Assembly (NCBI RefSeq): GCF_963678635.1
Contig: NC_087063.1
Coordinates: 21,708,701 to 21,772,700 of the forward strand
Direction: 5' to 3'
Length of the DNA stretch: 64,000 bases
Origin: Symsagittifera roscoffensis
Taxonomy: Eukaryota > Xenacoelomorpha > Acoela > Convolutidae
Made by a program: the position numbers and the translations under genes. This document shows positions 24,839 to 38,328 of the stretch, in pieces. The notes beneath the pieces are model-generated. The model did no database searches, had not been told where the DNA came from, and worked only from the letters and a program-made list of their open reading frames with translations. How positions within the stretch are numbered: position 1 is the stretch's first letter; the number at the start of each line of letters is the position of its first letter.

Positions 24839-27800
24839 AGTTCCGGTTGCGCAGAAAAGAGATTTGTTTTTTGGTGATCGTGTAGAATTCCAGATATTTT
24901 AAATGTTCAATGTATTGTCAATCAAAATAGGCGGATGGATGGGTCTTTCAATTTGCATGAGATTGTTTAAAAAATGAGAAAACTTGGCCAGTTTTTTGTT
25001 GACACAGTGTGGTTTATGAAATGTCAAAAACATTTCAGAAGGTAAAACTCTTTTAGTTTGTTTCTCAACAAGTGGGGCTGCGCCAAATTTACGACAGGCA
25101 AGATATAAATATTGATACAAAAGAAGCTAGATCAAGAAGCTAGATCTCGCGCAAACAGAACTTGGAAACCACGCATGATACACAGATATCTCAGAATTGA
25201 AGTTTTGACTTAGAAAACCGAGACAAATATTATGGACTTAAAGGTAAACTTAGAAAGCCAAAAAATATGCATCAAAACAAAACCTATGAAGCTCTAAAAA
25301 AAGAAAAGGTGACAATTCTTCAGCAGAAACCAGTTGAGATAAAAAAGTGTTTTCATAACACTTTTAAAGGCCTCACTCAACTGACTCAGACGCATAAGAA
25401 AATTTCGCTCATCAAACAAAGAAATAGGAGACCATTAAGCCGATACATCAGCCGAAAACATTAAAACCTAATAAAACAAAACAAAAGAACCAAAATTATA
25501 CCAAACCTTTTTGAAAAAATTTTGAGTAGAACAGGTGTTTAGAATGCAGACATGATCAAAATAAATCTGTTGGTGGAAGAAAAAAAGTAGACCGGTGGTT
25601 GACGAAATTCTGAATAATTTTCTCAAATCTGTTTGACAAGTTGTTAATATAAAAAACATTATGTCCAGACTTAAAAACGCTGGTAATCGCGCACTTAATA
25701 ATCGCCTGCGTTATAACTATGTGCAGTCTACCTCAGCAGATCAAAACCTCAGAACAATTCAAAACACTTTTTTAAATTCAAGAAGTACAGAAAAATTACC
25801 GCAAAGAATTTGAGACTCAATTACCTCGACCATTGAACCTTTAGAAAGGGCATTCGAAATGTTTAAAAAACGATAAACCTGCAAAAAATTCTGTATAATG
25901 AGAACTAAGCTGACAAAAAAAACAGAGGGAGGAGATGGTCGAAAAAGCACAGAGCAGACCTGCCACATGGACTGGATTTCCAAGCCTTTGTTGTCAATAG
26001 CATGGATGTCTATAAGCCAGATGCACTGAACAGTTGAATTTAATATAGAGCAAGTTGAAACACCTGTAACATTTTCAAGTGCAATGTCTGACCCAGAAGC
26101 GAAGCGGAGGGTGCTTTCAATGTTACAGGATAAAATCGAATTTTGAAACAAAAAATCTAGTTTTAAAAGGAGAAAAATTAACAAGCGGTAGTAAGCCGAA
26201 GCTATCTGAGCAGAAACTCTTTAAGCCGAAAAAAAATTGATAGAAATTAAAATTCCCCTAACTTAAATTTAACCGGTATAAATAAAACCAAAATTAACAG
26301 CAGAAAGCCAAAAAAATTGCGATGCTTCTTTTTACAATCTTTTCTGAGTTAAGACTTGAGCTTAAAATTTTTTTACCCTTTCAGAAAAACTTTCAAGGGA
26401 AAACACAGGAAAATGAACTAGTAGATCTAAAAAGCTTCAGGAGTAAATAACAAACACTTGCAACAACAATGAAAACAAAACAGAACCCCGCCAGATTCGA
26501 ATCTGTGATCTTTGCTCTATCAGGCGTTAAAAACTTGTTAAACAAGTTGTTAACCAGCAAAAATCCTAAATTCCGATACCAAAATTCCATTAAATTTGAT
26601 ATTTGACTTAAAGCTCGGGCTTTTCAGTGACGAAGAACGCTGCCACGTAAAACAATTTAATCGTAAAAAGACAAAAATAATTCTTTCGAATGATCTTTTT
26701 TTTTAATTTCAAAACCTCTTTCTTGTAAAAGACGATATTTTTGAGAGGTGTCTTCATTGAAAAATCAAGGACGAAAAATAAGAAAACAAGATGAAAGTGA
26801 AAATAATACCAAGCATCATACAGCCCGCCATCAATTGTGACAGAATTATAAGGTTACTATGCGGTTATTAGTCACTCCAAATACAACAAAAAAAAGTATT
26901 TGAAAAAATCTTATTACTTCAAAAACTAAATTTGTCAATACTTCACCTGAAACTCCAATGAACACGCTAAGAATGAGAAGTGTATCAGAAAAACAGTTAG
27001 TAAAAAATTCTGAACCTTTCTGCATTAAAAAAATTAGGAACACGAGAAGCCGGTTGCTGTGCAAGTAGCACAGAAAATTCAAACACGAAGAAAATAAGTT
27101 AAGTTTCTTGCTTACTGTGTTGAGAGAAAAAATAAGCTTAAGACGTTAGTAAATTAGGCATAAATGACTAGTGGTATTCGAAAAATCCAAAACAAAAAAA
27201 AAAAAAACTTTTGAATCCTTTTAAAAAAATTTGCCAAGAAAGCGCTACATGTTTCAAAAACTAAGTTTCTATTCGAAATGTTGGGTTAAATTTAAGTTTT
27301 TAACGTCATTAATGAAAACATTCCCTATTACAACACCCACTACCCCCTCGCTCGCTTTACTAGCTAAAATTACGACGAAGCAAAAAAAATCGCAGATTAT
27401 TCTCAAAAAAATGTATTGAAAATTTTTTCAAATCGTTCGTTTCACAACTGAAGACTTTTTAGTCTGATGTATCAAAAAATCCATTCTGATGATTAGTTGA
27501 GGTATCTGATTTTGAATGGACAAAATTTAACAGGCGAAGCTGAAAAAAAACTTTTAAAAAATGGCAAAAAACTAGATCTATCAAAATGAATAAGGCTAGT
27601 TTTGAAACAAAACCATGCCAAGACAAAAGAAGGGGAAATAAACATCAGACGGGTTTGTACCCAGCAGTAACAAAGCTGAAAATAACTGCAAGATTTGAAG
27701 AAATCCTTTAAGCCGAAAAAAATCAACAAGACTCAAGACTTATGAAAAGTTATTAAGTCCACCTCGCCCTCAAAACACACAAACACTCAAAAACTTTACT

Positions 27801-30800
27801 TTCTCGTCAATTGAAACAATATGAGGACACTAAACCAATATAATATAGGCCGAAACCTATTGAGCCCAAGAAAGCCGAAAATTAAAAAAAATTAAGGCTA
27901 ATAAGAAGTCCACTCACTCTGAAATCACAGACACGCACACACAGACTTGTTTCGTTCGTCAAAAAACACAATAAGAGTCCAATAAGCCGATATAATATAG
28001 GCCGAAACCTATGATATCGAAAAAACAACAATTCAAAAAATGTTGTCATGAAAAACTATCATTTCTTTTAAGATTTTTAGCATTTTCAGCAACCCAGAGG
28101 TGAGAACAAAATAAATATTTCCGTTGAAACGACTCGAACTCAGTTTATTCGGCCGCTAAAAAACAGGTCGATATCAATTGGATAGCATAAAGTTTTTAAG
28201 CAAAAAAAAAACAGATAAAATGTACGAAGTTCCGGTTGCGCAGAAAAGAGATTTGTTTTTTGGTGATCTTGTAGAATTCCAGATATTTTAAATGTTCAAT
28301 GTATTGTCAATCCAAATAGGCGGATGGATGGGTCTTTCAATTTGCATGAGATTGTTTAAAAGATGAGAAAACTTGGCCAGTTTTTTGTTGACACAGTGTG
28401 GTTTATGAAATGTCAAAAACATTTCAGAAGGTAAAACTCTTTTAGTTTGTTTCTCAACAAGTGGGGCTGCGCCAAATTTACGACAGGCAAGATATAAATA
28501 TTGATACAAAAGAAGCTAGATCAAGAAGCTAGATCTCGCGCAAACAGAACTTGGAAACCACGCATGATACACAGATATCTCAGAATTGAAGTTTTGACTT
28601 AGAAAACCGAGACAAATATTATGGACTTAAAGGTAAACTTAGAAAGCCAAAAAATATGCATCAAAACAAAACCTATGAAGCTCTAAAAAAAGAAAAGGTG
28701 ACAATTCTTCAGCAGAAACCAGTTGAGATAAAAAAGTGTTTTCATAACACTTTTAAAGGCCTCACTCAACAGACTCAGACGCATAAGAAAATTTCGCTCA
28801 TCAAACAAAGAAATAGGAGACCATTAAGCCGATACATCAGCCGAAAACATTAAAACCTAATAAAACAAAACAAAAGAACCAAAATTATACCAAACCTTTT
28901 TGAAAAAATTTTGAGTAGAACAGGTGTTTAGAATGCAGACATGATCAAAATAAATCTGTTGGTGGAAGAAAAAAAGTAGACCGGTGGTTGACGAAATTCT
29001 GAATAATTTTCTCAAATCTGTTTGACAAGTTGTTAATATAAAAAACATTATGTCCAGACTTAAAAACGCTGGTAATCGCGCACTTAATAATCGCCTGCGT
29101 TATAACTATGTGCAGTCTACCTCAGCAGATCAAAACCTCAGAACAATTCAAAATACTTTTTTAAATTCAAGAAGTACAGAAAAATTACCGCAAAGAATTT
29201 GAGACTCAATTACCTCGACCATTGAACCTTTAGAAAGGGCATTCGAAATGTTTAAAAAACGATAAACTGCAAAAAATTCTGTATAATGAGAACTAAGCTG
29301 ACAAAAAAAAACAAAGGGAGGAGATGGTCGAAAAAGCACAGAGCAGACCTGCCACATGGACTGGATTTCCAAGCCTTTGTTGTCAATAGCATGGATGTCT
29401 ATAAGCCAGATGCACTGAATAGTTGAATTTAATATAGAGCAAGTTGAAACACCTGTAACATTTTCAAGTGCAATGTCTGACCCAGAAGCGAAGCGGAGGG
29501 TGCTTTCAATGTTACAGGATAAAATCGAATTTTGAAACAAAAAATCTAGTTTTAAAAGGAGAAAAATTAACAAGCGGTAGTAAGCCGAAGCTATCTGAGC
29601 AGAAACTCTTTAAGCCGAAAAAAAATTGATAGAAATTAAAATTCCCCTAACTTAAATTTAACCGGTATAAATAAAACCAAAATTAACAGCAGAAAGCCAA
29701 AAAAATTGCCATGCTTTTTTTTACAATCTTTTCTGAGTTAAGACTTGAGCTTAAAATTTTTTTACCCTATAAGAAAAACTTTCAAGGGAAAACACAGGAA
29801 AATGAACTAGTAGATCTAAAAAGCTTCAGGAGTAAATAACAAACACTTGCAACAACAATGAAAACAAAACAGAACCCCGCCGGATTCGAATCTGATCTTT
29901 GCTCTATCAGGCGTTAAAAACTTGTTAAACAAGTTGTTAACCAGCAAAAATCCTAAATTCCAATACCAAAATTCCATTAAATTTGATATTTGACTTAAAG
30001 CTCGGGCTTTTCAGTGACAAAGAACGCTGCCACGTAAAACAATTTAATCGTAAAAAGACAAAAATAATTCTTTCGAATGATCATTTTTTTTAATTTCAAA
30101 ACCTCTTTCTTGTAAAAGACGATATTTTTGAGAGGTGTCTTCATTGAAAAATCAAGGACGAAAAATAAGAAAACAAGATGAAAGTGAAAATAATACCAAG
30201 CATCATACAGCCCGCCATCAATTGTGACAGAATTATAAGGTTACTATGCGGTTATTAGTCACTCCAAATACAACAAAAAAAAGTATTTGAAAAAATCTTA
30301 TTACTTCAAAATACTAAATTTGTCAATACTTCACCTGAAACTCCAATGAACACGCTAAGAATGAGAAGTGTATCAGAAAAATAGTTAGTAAAAAATTCTG
30401 AACCTTTCTGCATTAAAAAAATTAGAAACACGAGAAGCCGGTTGCTGTGCAAGTAGCACAGAAAATTCAAACACGAAGAAAATAAGTTAAGTTTCTTGCT
30501 TACTGTGTTGAGAGAAAAAATAAGCTTAAGACGTTAGTAAATTAGGCATAAATGACTACAGTGGTATTCGAAAAATCCAAAACAAAAAAAAAACAAAAAC
30601 TTTTGAATCCTTTTAAAAAAATTTGCCAAGAAAGCGCTACATGTTTCAAAAACTAAGTTTCTATTCGAAATGTTGGGTTAAATTTAAGTTTTTAACGTCA
30701 TTAATGAAAACATTCCCTATTACAACACCCACTACCCCCTCGCTCGCTTTACTAGCTAAAATTACGACGAAGCAAAACAATTCGCAGATTATTCTCAAAA

Positions 30801-33800
30801 AAATGTATTGAAAATTTTTTCAAATCGTTCGTTTCACAACTGAAGACTCTTTAGTCTGATGTATCAAAAAATCCATTCTGATGATTAGTTGAGGTATCTG
30901 ATTTTGAATGGACAAAATTTAACAGGCGAAGCTGAAAAAAACTTTTAAAAAATGGCAAAAAACTAGATCTATCAAAATGAATAAGGCTAGTTTTGAAACA
31001 AAACCATGCCAAGACAAAAGAAGGGGAAATGAACATCAGACGGGTTTGTACCCAGCAGTAACAAAGCTGAAAATAACTGCAAGATTTGCAGAAATCCTTT
31101 AAGCCGAAAAAAAATCAACAAGACTCAAGACTTATGAAAAGTTATTAAGTCCACCTCGCCCTCAAAACACACAAACAATCAAAAACTTTACTTTCTCGTC
31201 AATTGAAACAATATGAGGACACTAAACCAATATAATATAGGCCGAAACCTATTGAGCCCAAGAAAGCCGAAAATTAAAAAAATTAAGGCTAATAAGAAGT
31301 CCACTCACTCTGAAATCACAGACACGCACACACAGACTTGTTTCGTTCGTCAAAAAACACAATAAGAGTCCAATAAGCCGATATAATATAGGCCGAAACC
31401 TATGATATCGAAAAAACAACAATTCAAAAAATGTTGTCATGAAAAACTATCATTTCTTTTAAGATTTTTAGCATTTTCAGCAACCCAGAGGTGAGAACAA
31501 AATAAATATTTCCCTTGAAACGACTCGAACTCAGTTTATTCGGCCGCTAAAAAACAGGTCGATATCAATTGGATAGCATAAAGTTTTTAAGCAAAAAAAA
31601 AACAAAACAGATAAAATGTACGAAGTTCCGGTTGCGCAGAAAAGAGATTTGTTTTTTGGTGATCGTGTAGAATTCCAGATATTTTAAATGTTCAATGTAT
31701 TGTCAATCAAAATAGGCGGATGGATGGGTCTTTCAATTTGCATGAGATTGTTTAAAAAATGAGAAAACTTGGCCAGTTTTTTGTTGACACAGTGTGGTTT
31801 ATGAAATGTCAAAAACATTTCAGAAGGTAAAACTCTTTTAGTTTGTTTCTCAACAAGTGGGGCTGCGCCAAATTTACGACAGGCAAGATATAAATATTGA
31901 TACAAAAGAAGCTAGATCAAGAAGCTAGATCTCGCGCAAACAGAACTTGGAAACCACGCATGATACACAGATATCTCAGAATTGTAGTTTTGACTTAGAA
32001 AACCGAGAAAAATCTTATGGACTTAAAGGTAAACTTAGAAAGCCAAAAAATATGCATCAAAACAAAACCTATGAAGCTCTAAAAAAAGAAAAGGTGACAA
32101 TTCTTCAGCAGAAACCAGTTGAGATAAAAAAATGTTTTCATAACACTTTTAAAGGCCTCACTCAACTGACTCAGACGCATAAGAAAATTTCGCTCATCAA
32201 ACAAAGAAATAGGAGACCATTAAGCCGATACATCAGCCGAAAACATTAAAACCTAATAAAACAAAACAAAAGAACCAAAATTGTACCAAACCTTTTTGAA
32301 AAAATTTTGAGTAGAACAGGTGTTTAGAATGCAGACATGATCAAAATAAATCTGTTGGTGGAAGAAAAAAAGTAGACCGGTGGTTGACGAAATTCTGAAT
32401 AATTTTCTCAAATCTGTTTGACAAGTTGTTAATATAAAAAACATTATGTCCAGACTTAAAAACGCTGGTAATCGCGCACTTAATAATCGCCTGCGTTATA
32501 ACTATGTGCAGTCTACCTCAGCAGATCAAAACCTCAGAACAATTCAAAATACTTTTTTAAATTCAAGAAGTACAGAAAAATTACCGCAAAGAATTTGAGA
32601 CTCAATTACCTCGACCATTGAACCTTTAGAAAGGGCATTCGAATTGTATAAAAAACGATAAACCTGCAAAAAATTCTGTATAATGAGAACTAAGCTGACA
32701 AAAAAAAACAGAGGGAGGAGATGGTCGAAAAAGCACAGAGCAGACCTGCCACATGGACTGGATTTCCAAGCCTTTGTTGTCAATAGCATGGATGTCTATA
32801 AGCCAGATGCACTGAATAGTTGAATTTAATATAGAGCAAGTTGAAACACCTGTAACATTTTCAAGTGCAATGTCTGACCCAGAAGCGAAGCGGAGGGTGC
32901 TTTCAATGTTACAGGATAAAATCGAATTTTTGAAACAAAAAATCTAGTTTGAAAAGGAGAAAAATTAACAAGCGGTAGTAAGCCGAAGCTATCTGAGCAG
33001 AAACTCTTTAAGCCGAAAAAAAAATTGATAGAAATTAAAATTCCCCTAACTTAAATTTAACCGGTATAAATAAAACCAAATTAACAGCAGAAAGCCAAAA
33101 AAATTGCCATGCTTCTTTTTACAATCTTTTCTGAGTTAAGACTTGAGCTTAAAATTTTTTACCCTATAAGAAAAACTTTCAAGGGAAAACACAGGGAAAT
33201 GAACTAGTAGATCTAAAAAGCTTCAGGAGTAAATAACAAACACTTGCAACAACAATGAAAACAAAACAAAACCCCGCCGGATTCGAATCTGTGATCTTTG
33301 CTCTATCAGGCGTTAAAAACTTGTTAAACAAGTTGTTAACCAGCAAAAATCCTAAATTCCGATACCAAAATTCCATTAAATTTGATATTTGACTTAAAGC
33401 TCGGGCTTTTCAGTGACAAAGAACGCTGCCACGTAAAACAATTTAATCGTAAAAAGACAAAAATAATTCTTTCGAATGATCATTTTTTTAAATTTCAAAA
33501 CCTCTTTCTTGTAAAAGACGATATTTTTGAGAGGTGTCTTCATTGAAAAATCAAGGACGAAAAAGAAGAAAATAAGATGAAAGTAAAAATAATACCAAGC
33601 ATCATACAGCCCGCCATCAATTGTGGTAGAATTATAAGGTTACTATACGGTTATTAGTCACTCCAAATACAACAAAAAAAAGTATTTGAAAAAATCTTAT
33701 TACTTCAAAATACTAAATTTGTCAATACTTCACCTGAAACTCCAATGAACACCCTAAGAATGAGAAGTGTATCAGAAAAATAGTTAGTAAAAAATTCTGA

Positions 33801-35015
33801 ACCTTTCTGCATTAAAAAAATTAGAAACACGAGAAGCCGGTTGCTGTGCAAGTAGCACAGAAAATTCAAACACGAAGAAAATAAGTTAAGTTTCTTGCTT
33901 ACTGTGTTGAGAGAAAAAATAAGCTTAAGACGTTAGTAAATTAGGCATAAATGACTAGTGGTATTCGAAAAATCCAAAACAAAAAAAAAACAAACTTTTG
34001 AATCCTTTTAAAAAAATTTGCCAAGAAAGCGCTACATGTTTCAAAAACTAAGTTTCTATTCGAAATGTTGGGTTAAATTTAAGTTTTTAACGTCATTAAT
34101 GAAAACATTCCCTATTACAACACCCACTACCCCCTCGCTCGCTTTAATAGCTAAAATTACGACGAAGCAAAAAAAAATCGCAGATTATTCTCAAAAAAAT
34201 GTATTGAAAATTTTTTCAAATCGTTCGTTTCACAACTGAAGACTTTTTAGTCTGATGTATCAAAAAATCCATTCTGATGATTAGTTGAGGTATCTGATTT
34301 TGAATGGACAAAATTTAACAGGCGAAGCTGAAAAAAACTTTTAAAAAATGGCAAAAAACTAGATCTATCAAAATGAATAAGGCTAGTTTTGAAACAAAAC
34401 CATGCCAAGACAAAAGAAGGGGAAATAAACATCAGACGGGTTTGTACCCAGCAGTAACAAAGCTGAAAATAACTGCAAGATTTGCAGAAATCCTTTAAGC
34501 CGAAAAAAATCAACAAGACTCAAGACTTATGAAAAGTTATTAAGTCCACCTCGCCCTCAAAACACACAAACACTCAAAAACTTTACTTTCTCGTCAACTG
34601 AAACAATATGAGGACACTAAACCAATATAATATAGGCCGAAACCTATTGAGCCCAAGAAAGCCGAAAATTAAAAAAATTAAGGCTAATAAGAAGTCCACT
34701 CACTCTGAAATCACAGACACGCACACACAGACTTGTTTCGTTCGTCAAAAAACACAATAAGAGTCCAATAAGCCGATATAATATAGGCCGAAACCTATGA
34801 TATCGAAAAAACAACAATTCAAAAAATGTTGTCATGAAAACCTATCATTTCTTTTAAGATTTTTAGCAACCCAGAGGTGAGAACAAAATAAATATTTCCG
34901 TTGAAACGACTCGAACTCAGTTTATTCGGCCGTTAAAAAACAGGTCGATATCAATTGGATAGCATAAAGTTTTTAAGCAAAAAAAAAACAAAACAGATAA
35001 AATATACGAAGTCAA
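24839..35015. repeat. 3.39-kb unit in three tandem copies
   Basis: AGTTCCGGTTGCGCAG starts at 24839, 28228 and 31624; the array ends at about 35015 with ATACGAAGT. The three copies differ only by rare substitutions and 1-2 b indels, so the expansion is recent or homogenised. Each unit is itself made of SINE-like pieces: a tRNA-like stretch with antisense B box (GATTCGAATCTG) near 26492, 29883 and 33280, an ATCAAAATGAATAAGGCTAG block, and many AAGCCGA words. Open frames of 60-141 codons recur in every copy, but frames break between copies (for example one base is lost at 29269), so I do not call genes. Confidence 0.93.
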
Positions 35016-35120
35016 GGTCATTCAAACAGGTATAAAAATTCTAAGATATAGCAACTAAGTCGACAGAACATAAGCAGACAAAAATGAGCCGACATTTTTT
35101 TTTTAAGCGGACTATTTCCC

Positions 35121-35330
35121 GTTTCAAAAAAACAGGTCCCGTCATATTCGAATCAATGACCTTTTCCATCCCAGCCGCATTCGTTACTTTGATACCAAGT
35201 ATGACGGAGACGCAAAAAATTGAATTCATTATAAACTGAACCTAAATTTACCTTTTCTCACAAAGTTATTTACGGGAAAAAAGTCTAGTACCCGATTGCA
35301 ATATCCTAGCTCATCGCTAGGGTAATTAAC
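35121..35330 (-). repeat. tRNA-related SINE, family B, copy 1
   Basis: On the minus strand this reads a 6-bp hairpin (CCTAGC/GCTAGG, 35304-35320), GGTACTAGACTTTTTTCCCGTA, then a tRNA-like part ending in a B box (GATTCGAATATG, about 35139-35150). Relatives lie at 42390-42500 and 42760-43075. Confidence 0.6.
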
Positions 35331-35714
35331 AAAAACGAATAAAAACAAGCCCGAAGAGATTTTTTTGTCAAATATCTTTTTAGGTAGAACAAATTGTACC
35401 ACTTGACTTACCATACAACATCAACTTAAGACACGGCAATCTAACCGACAAAATTGAGACGAAAGCCGTGTTCGAAAAAGTTTTGAAAAAAGCATTACGA
35501 TAATTTTCATACGTTTATCTCGATTTGCATAAGTTGATTATGAAGACAACATGTCAATTAAGACAATTGCCAGCGTTGATCTATTATCAGAACAGTTCTT
35601 ACGCATCAGTAAGCTGAAAATAACTGAGCAGACACCAGTTGCGCCAAAAAAACTGTTGTCATTCGAGAGAAATTGCCGATTAACTTATCTCTTGAGATTG
35701 GTCTATGCTTCTCG

Positions 35715-36160
35715 ATGAACCATTATGGTGGCGTCCCTCATGCTTGAAGGACCGAATGCTTGAAATTAATTTTAGCTTACTTTCAGCCAATCAGAATTGA
35801 GTATTCAAAATCTCAAAGTAAATCGCGAAAATCTCAAAGTCAGAAAATAAATCCAGGCCATTAGTGTTAATATTGACCGATTAGATAATAAGCAGATGAG
35901 TTTTCAAGAATGAAAAATTCTTACGATTTGGCTTCATTAATCTTGATGATTATCTGAGTTGTTTTGGGGTTGTAACCAGCAATTTGTAATATTTTTGATT
36001 ATTGTCCACTGATTTAATACATTTTCTGTTAATATTGACTTCGATTTTGTGAGAAAGGCATTTAGCCAATAGAAATGCTTAGCGATTTTGATTGGTTGAA
36101 ATTTTTCAAGCATTCGGTCCTTCAAGCATGAGAACCCTCCCCAACCATTATTACAACACT
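35715..36160. mobile_element. foldback element (MITE-like)
   Basis: Long terminal inverted repeats. CTCATGCTTGAAGGACCGAA and the next nine bases at 35737-35765 are repeated as a perfect inverse at 36103-36131. Similarity extends outward (ATGGTnG...) and inward (AGCCAATCAGAAT / AACCAATCAAAAT). It has no coding capacity, so it would have been moved by a transposase in trans. It lies just downstream of WDR46 and contains the nearest ATTAAA on that strand. Confidence 0.7.
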
Positions 36161-36257
36161 TAAGAAAACGCATCAAAGTGCTTGAATTCGAGCAGCAGTG
36201 CATTTTACAAACCTACTTCACCGGTATATTGATATAACAAATCGCCAAATAATTTTT

Positions 36258-38312
36258 TCATTTAGACTTAGTTTTGAAGCGATCGAGTGGATCAAATGAC
36301 ATTGAATTTTTCCCTGCTTTTCCGCGTTTTGCTGCTCGCTTTTCTTTTCGTTTTATTTTTATTTTCTCTTGAATATCTTTTCGACGCTGTTCTTCTTTTA
36401 AGCCGCTCTTTCTCTGCTCTTTTTTCATCGACTTGCTTCGTCCTTTCGCTTTCTTCTTCAAGTTTACTTGCAATGCCGGAGGTACATCCTTGTCTCGGAT
36501 TTCAGTTTTCTCTTCCTTGTGAACCCTCAAAATTTGATTATTTTCCAAGGAAATCATTTCAGGTTGGATTTTATCCAATAGAGACTTAATTTCAGCCTCT
36601 TTACGCTGCTGAGTTGTGGCGAACGGGTTAACCTCTAAAGCATCAAAGTTCGGCTCTCCGGAACCTGGAACCAAAATACTTGACACACCTAACTGGTGCC
36701 CGATACCTAATACATCTTCATACGGGCAAAACTCAACATTTCCTATTTGACTTCTATGCAACCTATGAGTTAGGAACGGCTTCACAATAGAATCATCGCC
36801 ACATGTGCCTTTGAAAATATCAACATTTCTGGGGAAAGCCGCTGCTAAAAGACCTTTCTGACTAAAATCTAAACTCCGAGCACTCACATTCAATTTATAG
36901 GAGTGCACTGGAGCGAAAGTTCTCAGGTCAAAAATTCTCAATCTTCTATCGATGCCACATGTAGCTAAATAATTCCCACTTTTATCAATGGCCATCGTTG
37001 CAATGGCTGATCTATGGCATGCCATTTTCACCAACGGTTTATTCGAGCTAGGCGCCCATAAATTCACAACTCCGTTCGGATGCGCTGAGAAAATTACAGC
37101 ATTCTGAGGATTATGTATTATTTCTCTGACACCTTTTAGCCCCGTTGACAGTGTTGAAACCACTTTACCCATCGAGACATCAAGGTATGATAGGAATCCA
37201 AGGTCATTCATAGTAGCTAGTAAGAAATGATAGGGTAAAAACTGCATGGACTTCACTCTGTCTAGCTGTCTTAAAGCATGCAGCTCAACTCCCGCTCTGT
37301 CATAGATATAAACCCATCTTTTCTGAGCAACTGCAAACATGTTTTCATTATGCAGCCAACAGATATCATTTACTGTTTCCATTACATTAATTTCGGAGCA
37401 AAGGGACTTTTTATTCCAGTCAAAAGCAGCAATATGACCCATTTTGCCTCCGATTAGAAGATACCTTCCATTTCTTGTGTAACTAACCTTATAAGGTCCG
37501 AACTGTTTCAAGGAAAGGTCAAATCGCTTTTCGGCATTGGTTATGTCGACATTCCTCTGAATCGTATCTTGATCTAAGCTAGGCAACTCTTCGTCTTCAG
37601 CTTCAATATAACCCGGTTGTTCGGATAAAAACAAATCCATTTTAGCCGCTTTTTCCACAGCTTCGCTCATCCGAGTTTCTTGTTTTTCCAATTCGTGTTT
37701 AACCTTGGCCTGTTTTATGTGACTACTTGAAAATTTACTTCCCTTTTCATACTGCTGCAAAACCTTTTCTGGAATCTCCATTTTTGATGGTAAGTCTTCA
37801 GATTCTTTAGTTTTGGGACTCTTCGTTTTTGAGACGCTTCGTTGTTTGGAAGACTGTTTTTTAGCGATTAGAGGATCTTCAAATGGTTTTTGTGGTCCAC
37901 AGAAAAACATTCCCTCAGTATCAATATGAACACTTTTTGATCTTCTTGACTCTTTTGAGTCCTTATTTTTGACCCCTGAATCTGTGAGGTTACTTTTAAC
38001 ATTATTACCTGATTTTCGGAGGCGGCTTTCAGGGCGCGACACTAGATTTGATTTTCGTTTTCGCTTTTCCGGAAGCTGGATATTTGTACACATCACGGTA
38101 GAAGTTGTTGAGATCGTTTTAGAATTAATTTCTCCTTCACTGTCAGAAGGGATCTCCATTGTCAAGTCTTTCTCAGCTTCTTCACTTTCATCTTCATGAA
38201 CAATGGACTCATCGTCTGACGGAATTGGCCTAAGAACTGGATCCTGATCAGCATCGTATTCAGTTGGAAGCGCTGGTTCTCCCTCTCCCAACCGATCGAT
38301 GAAGAAGCTCAT
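36258..38312 (-). CDS. WDR46: WDR46 / Utp7 (BING4) ribosome-biogenesis WD-repeat protein, intronless
   Basis: A nucleolar SSU-processome factor needed for 18S rRNA maturation. It is one open frame of 684 codons, stop TGA. Residues 1-180 are acidic and then basic, low-complexity and nuclear-type. WD-like blades run about 265-500 (for example FDLSLKQFGPYKVSYTRNGR, AFDWNKKSL, GVVNLWAPSS, RLRIFDLRTF). The diagnostic BING4 C-terminal block follows at about 515-595: HRSQIGNVEFCPYEDVLGIG, then NPFATTQQRKEAEIKSLLDK and IQPEM. The tail is Lys/Arg-rich. Human WDR46 is about 610 residues; the extra length is in the N-terminal region. The ATG is 6 b behind a TTTTTCAG acceptor, which supports this start and suggests a 5'UTR intron or trans-splicing. 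Confidence 0.93.
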   Translation of the reverse strand: MSFFIDRLGEGEPALPTEYDADQDPVLRPIPSDDESIVHEDESEEAEKDLTMEIPSDSEGEINSKTISTTSTVMCTNIQLPEKRKRKSNLVSRPESRLRKSGNNVKSNLTDSGVKNKDSKESRRSKSVHIDTEGMFFCGPQKPFEDPLIAKKQSSKQRSVSKTKSPKTKESEDLPSKMEIPEKVLQQYEKGSKFSSSHIKQAKVKHELEKQETRMSEAVEKAAKMDLFLSEQPGYIEAEDEELPSLDQDTIQRNVDITNAEKRFDLSLKQFGPYKVSYTRNGRYLLIGGKMGHIAAFDWNKKSLCSEINVMETVNDICWLHNENMFAVAQKRWVYIYDRAGVELHALRQLDRVKSMQFLPYHFLLATMNDLGFLSYLDVSMGKVVSTLSTGLKGVREIIHNPQNAVIFSAHPNGVVNLWAPSSNKPLVKMACHRSAIATMAIDKSGNYLATCGIDRRLRIFDLRTFAPVHSYKLNVSARSLDFSQKGLLAAAFPRNVDIFKGTCGDDSIVKPFLTHRLHRSQIGNVEFCPYEDVLGIGHQLGVSSILVPGSGEPNFDALEVNPFATTQQRKEAEIKSLLDKIQPEMISLENNQILRVHKEEKTEIRDKDVPPALQVNLKKKAKGRSKSMKKEQRKSGLKEEQRRKDIQEKIKIKRKEKRAAKRGKAGKNSMSFDPLDRFKTKSK

Positions 38313-38318
38313 AATACC

Positions 38319-38328
38319 CTGAAAAATT
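38319..38328 (-). promoter_or_regulatory. splice acceptor six bases before the WDR46 start
   Basis: On the minus strand, AATTTTTCAG|GGTATT then ATG. No coding exon is needed upstream, so this is either a 5'UTR intron end or a spliced-leader site. Confidence 0.55.

Noticed and set aside
25759-26184. 141-codon minus-strand frame repeated in the 3.39-kb array
   Set aside because: It is interrupted by intron-like sequence and frame-broken in copies 2 and 3. Part of it matches the SINE 3' end, and no homologue is recognised.
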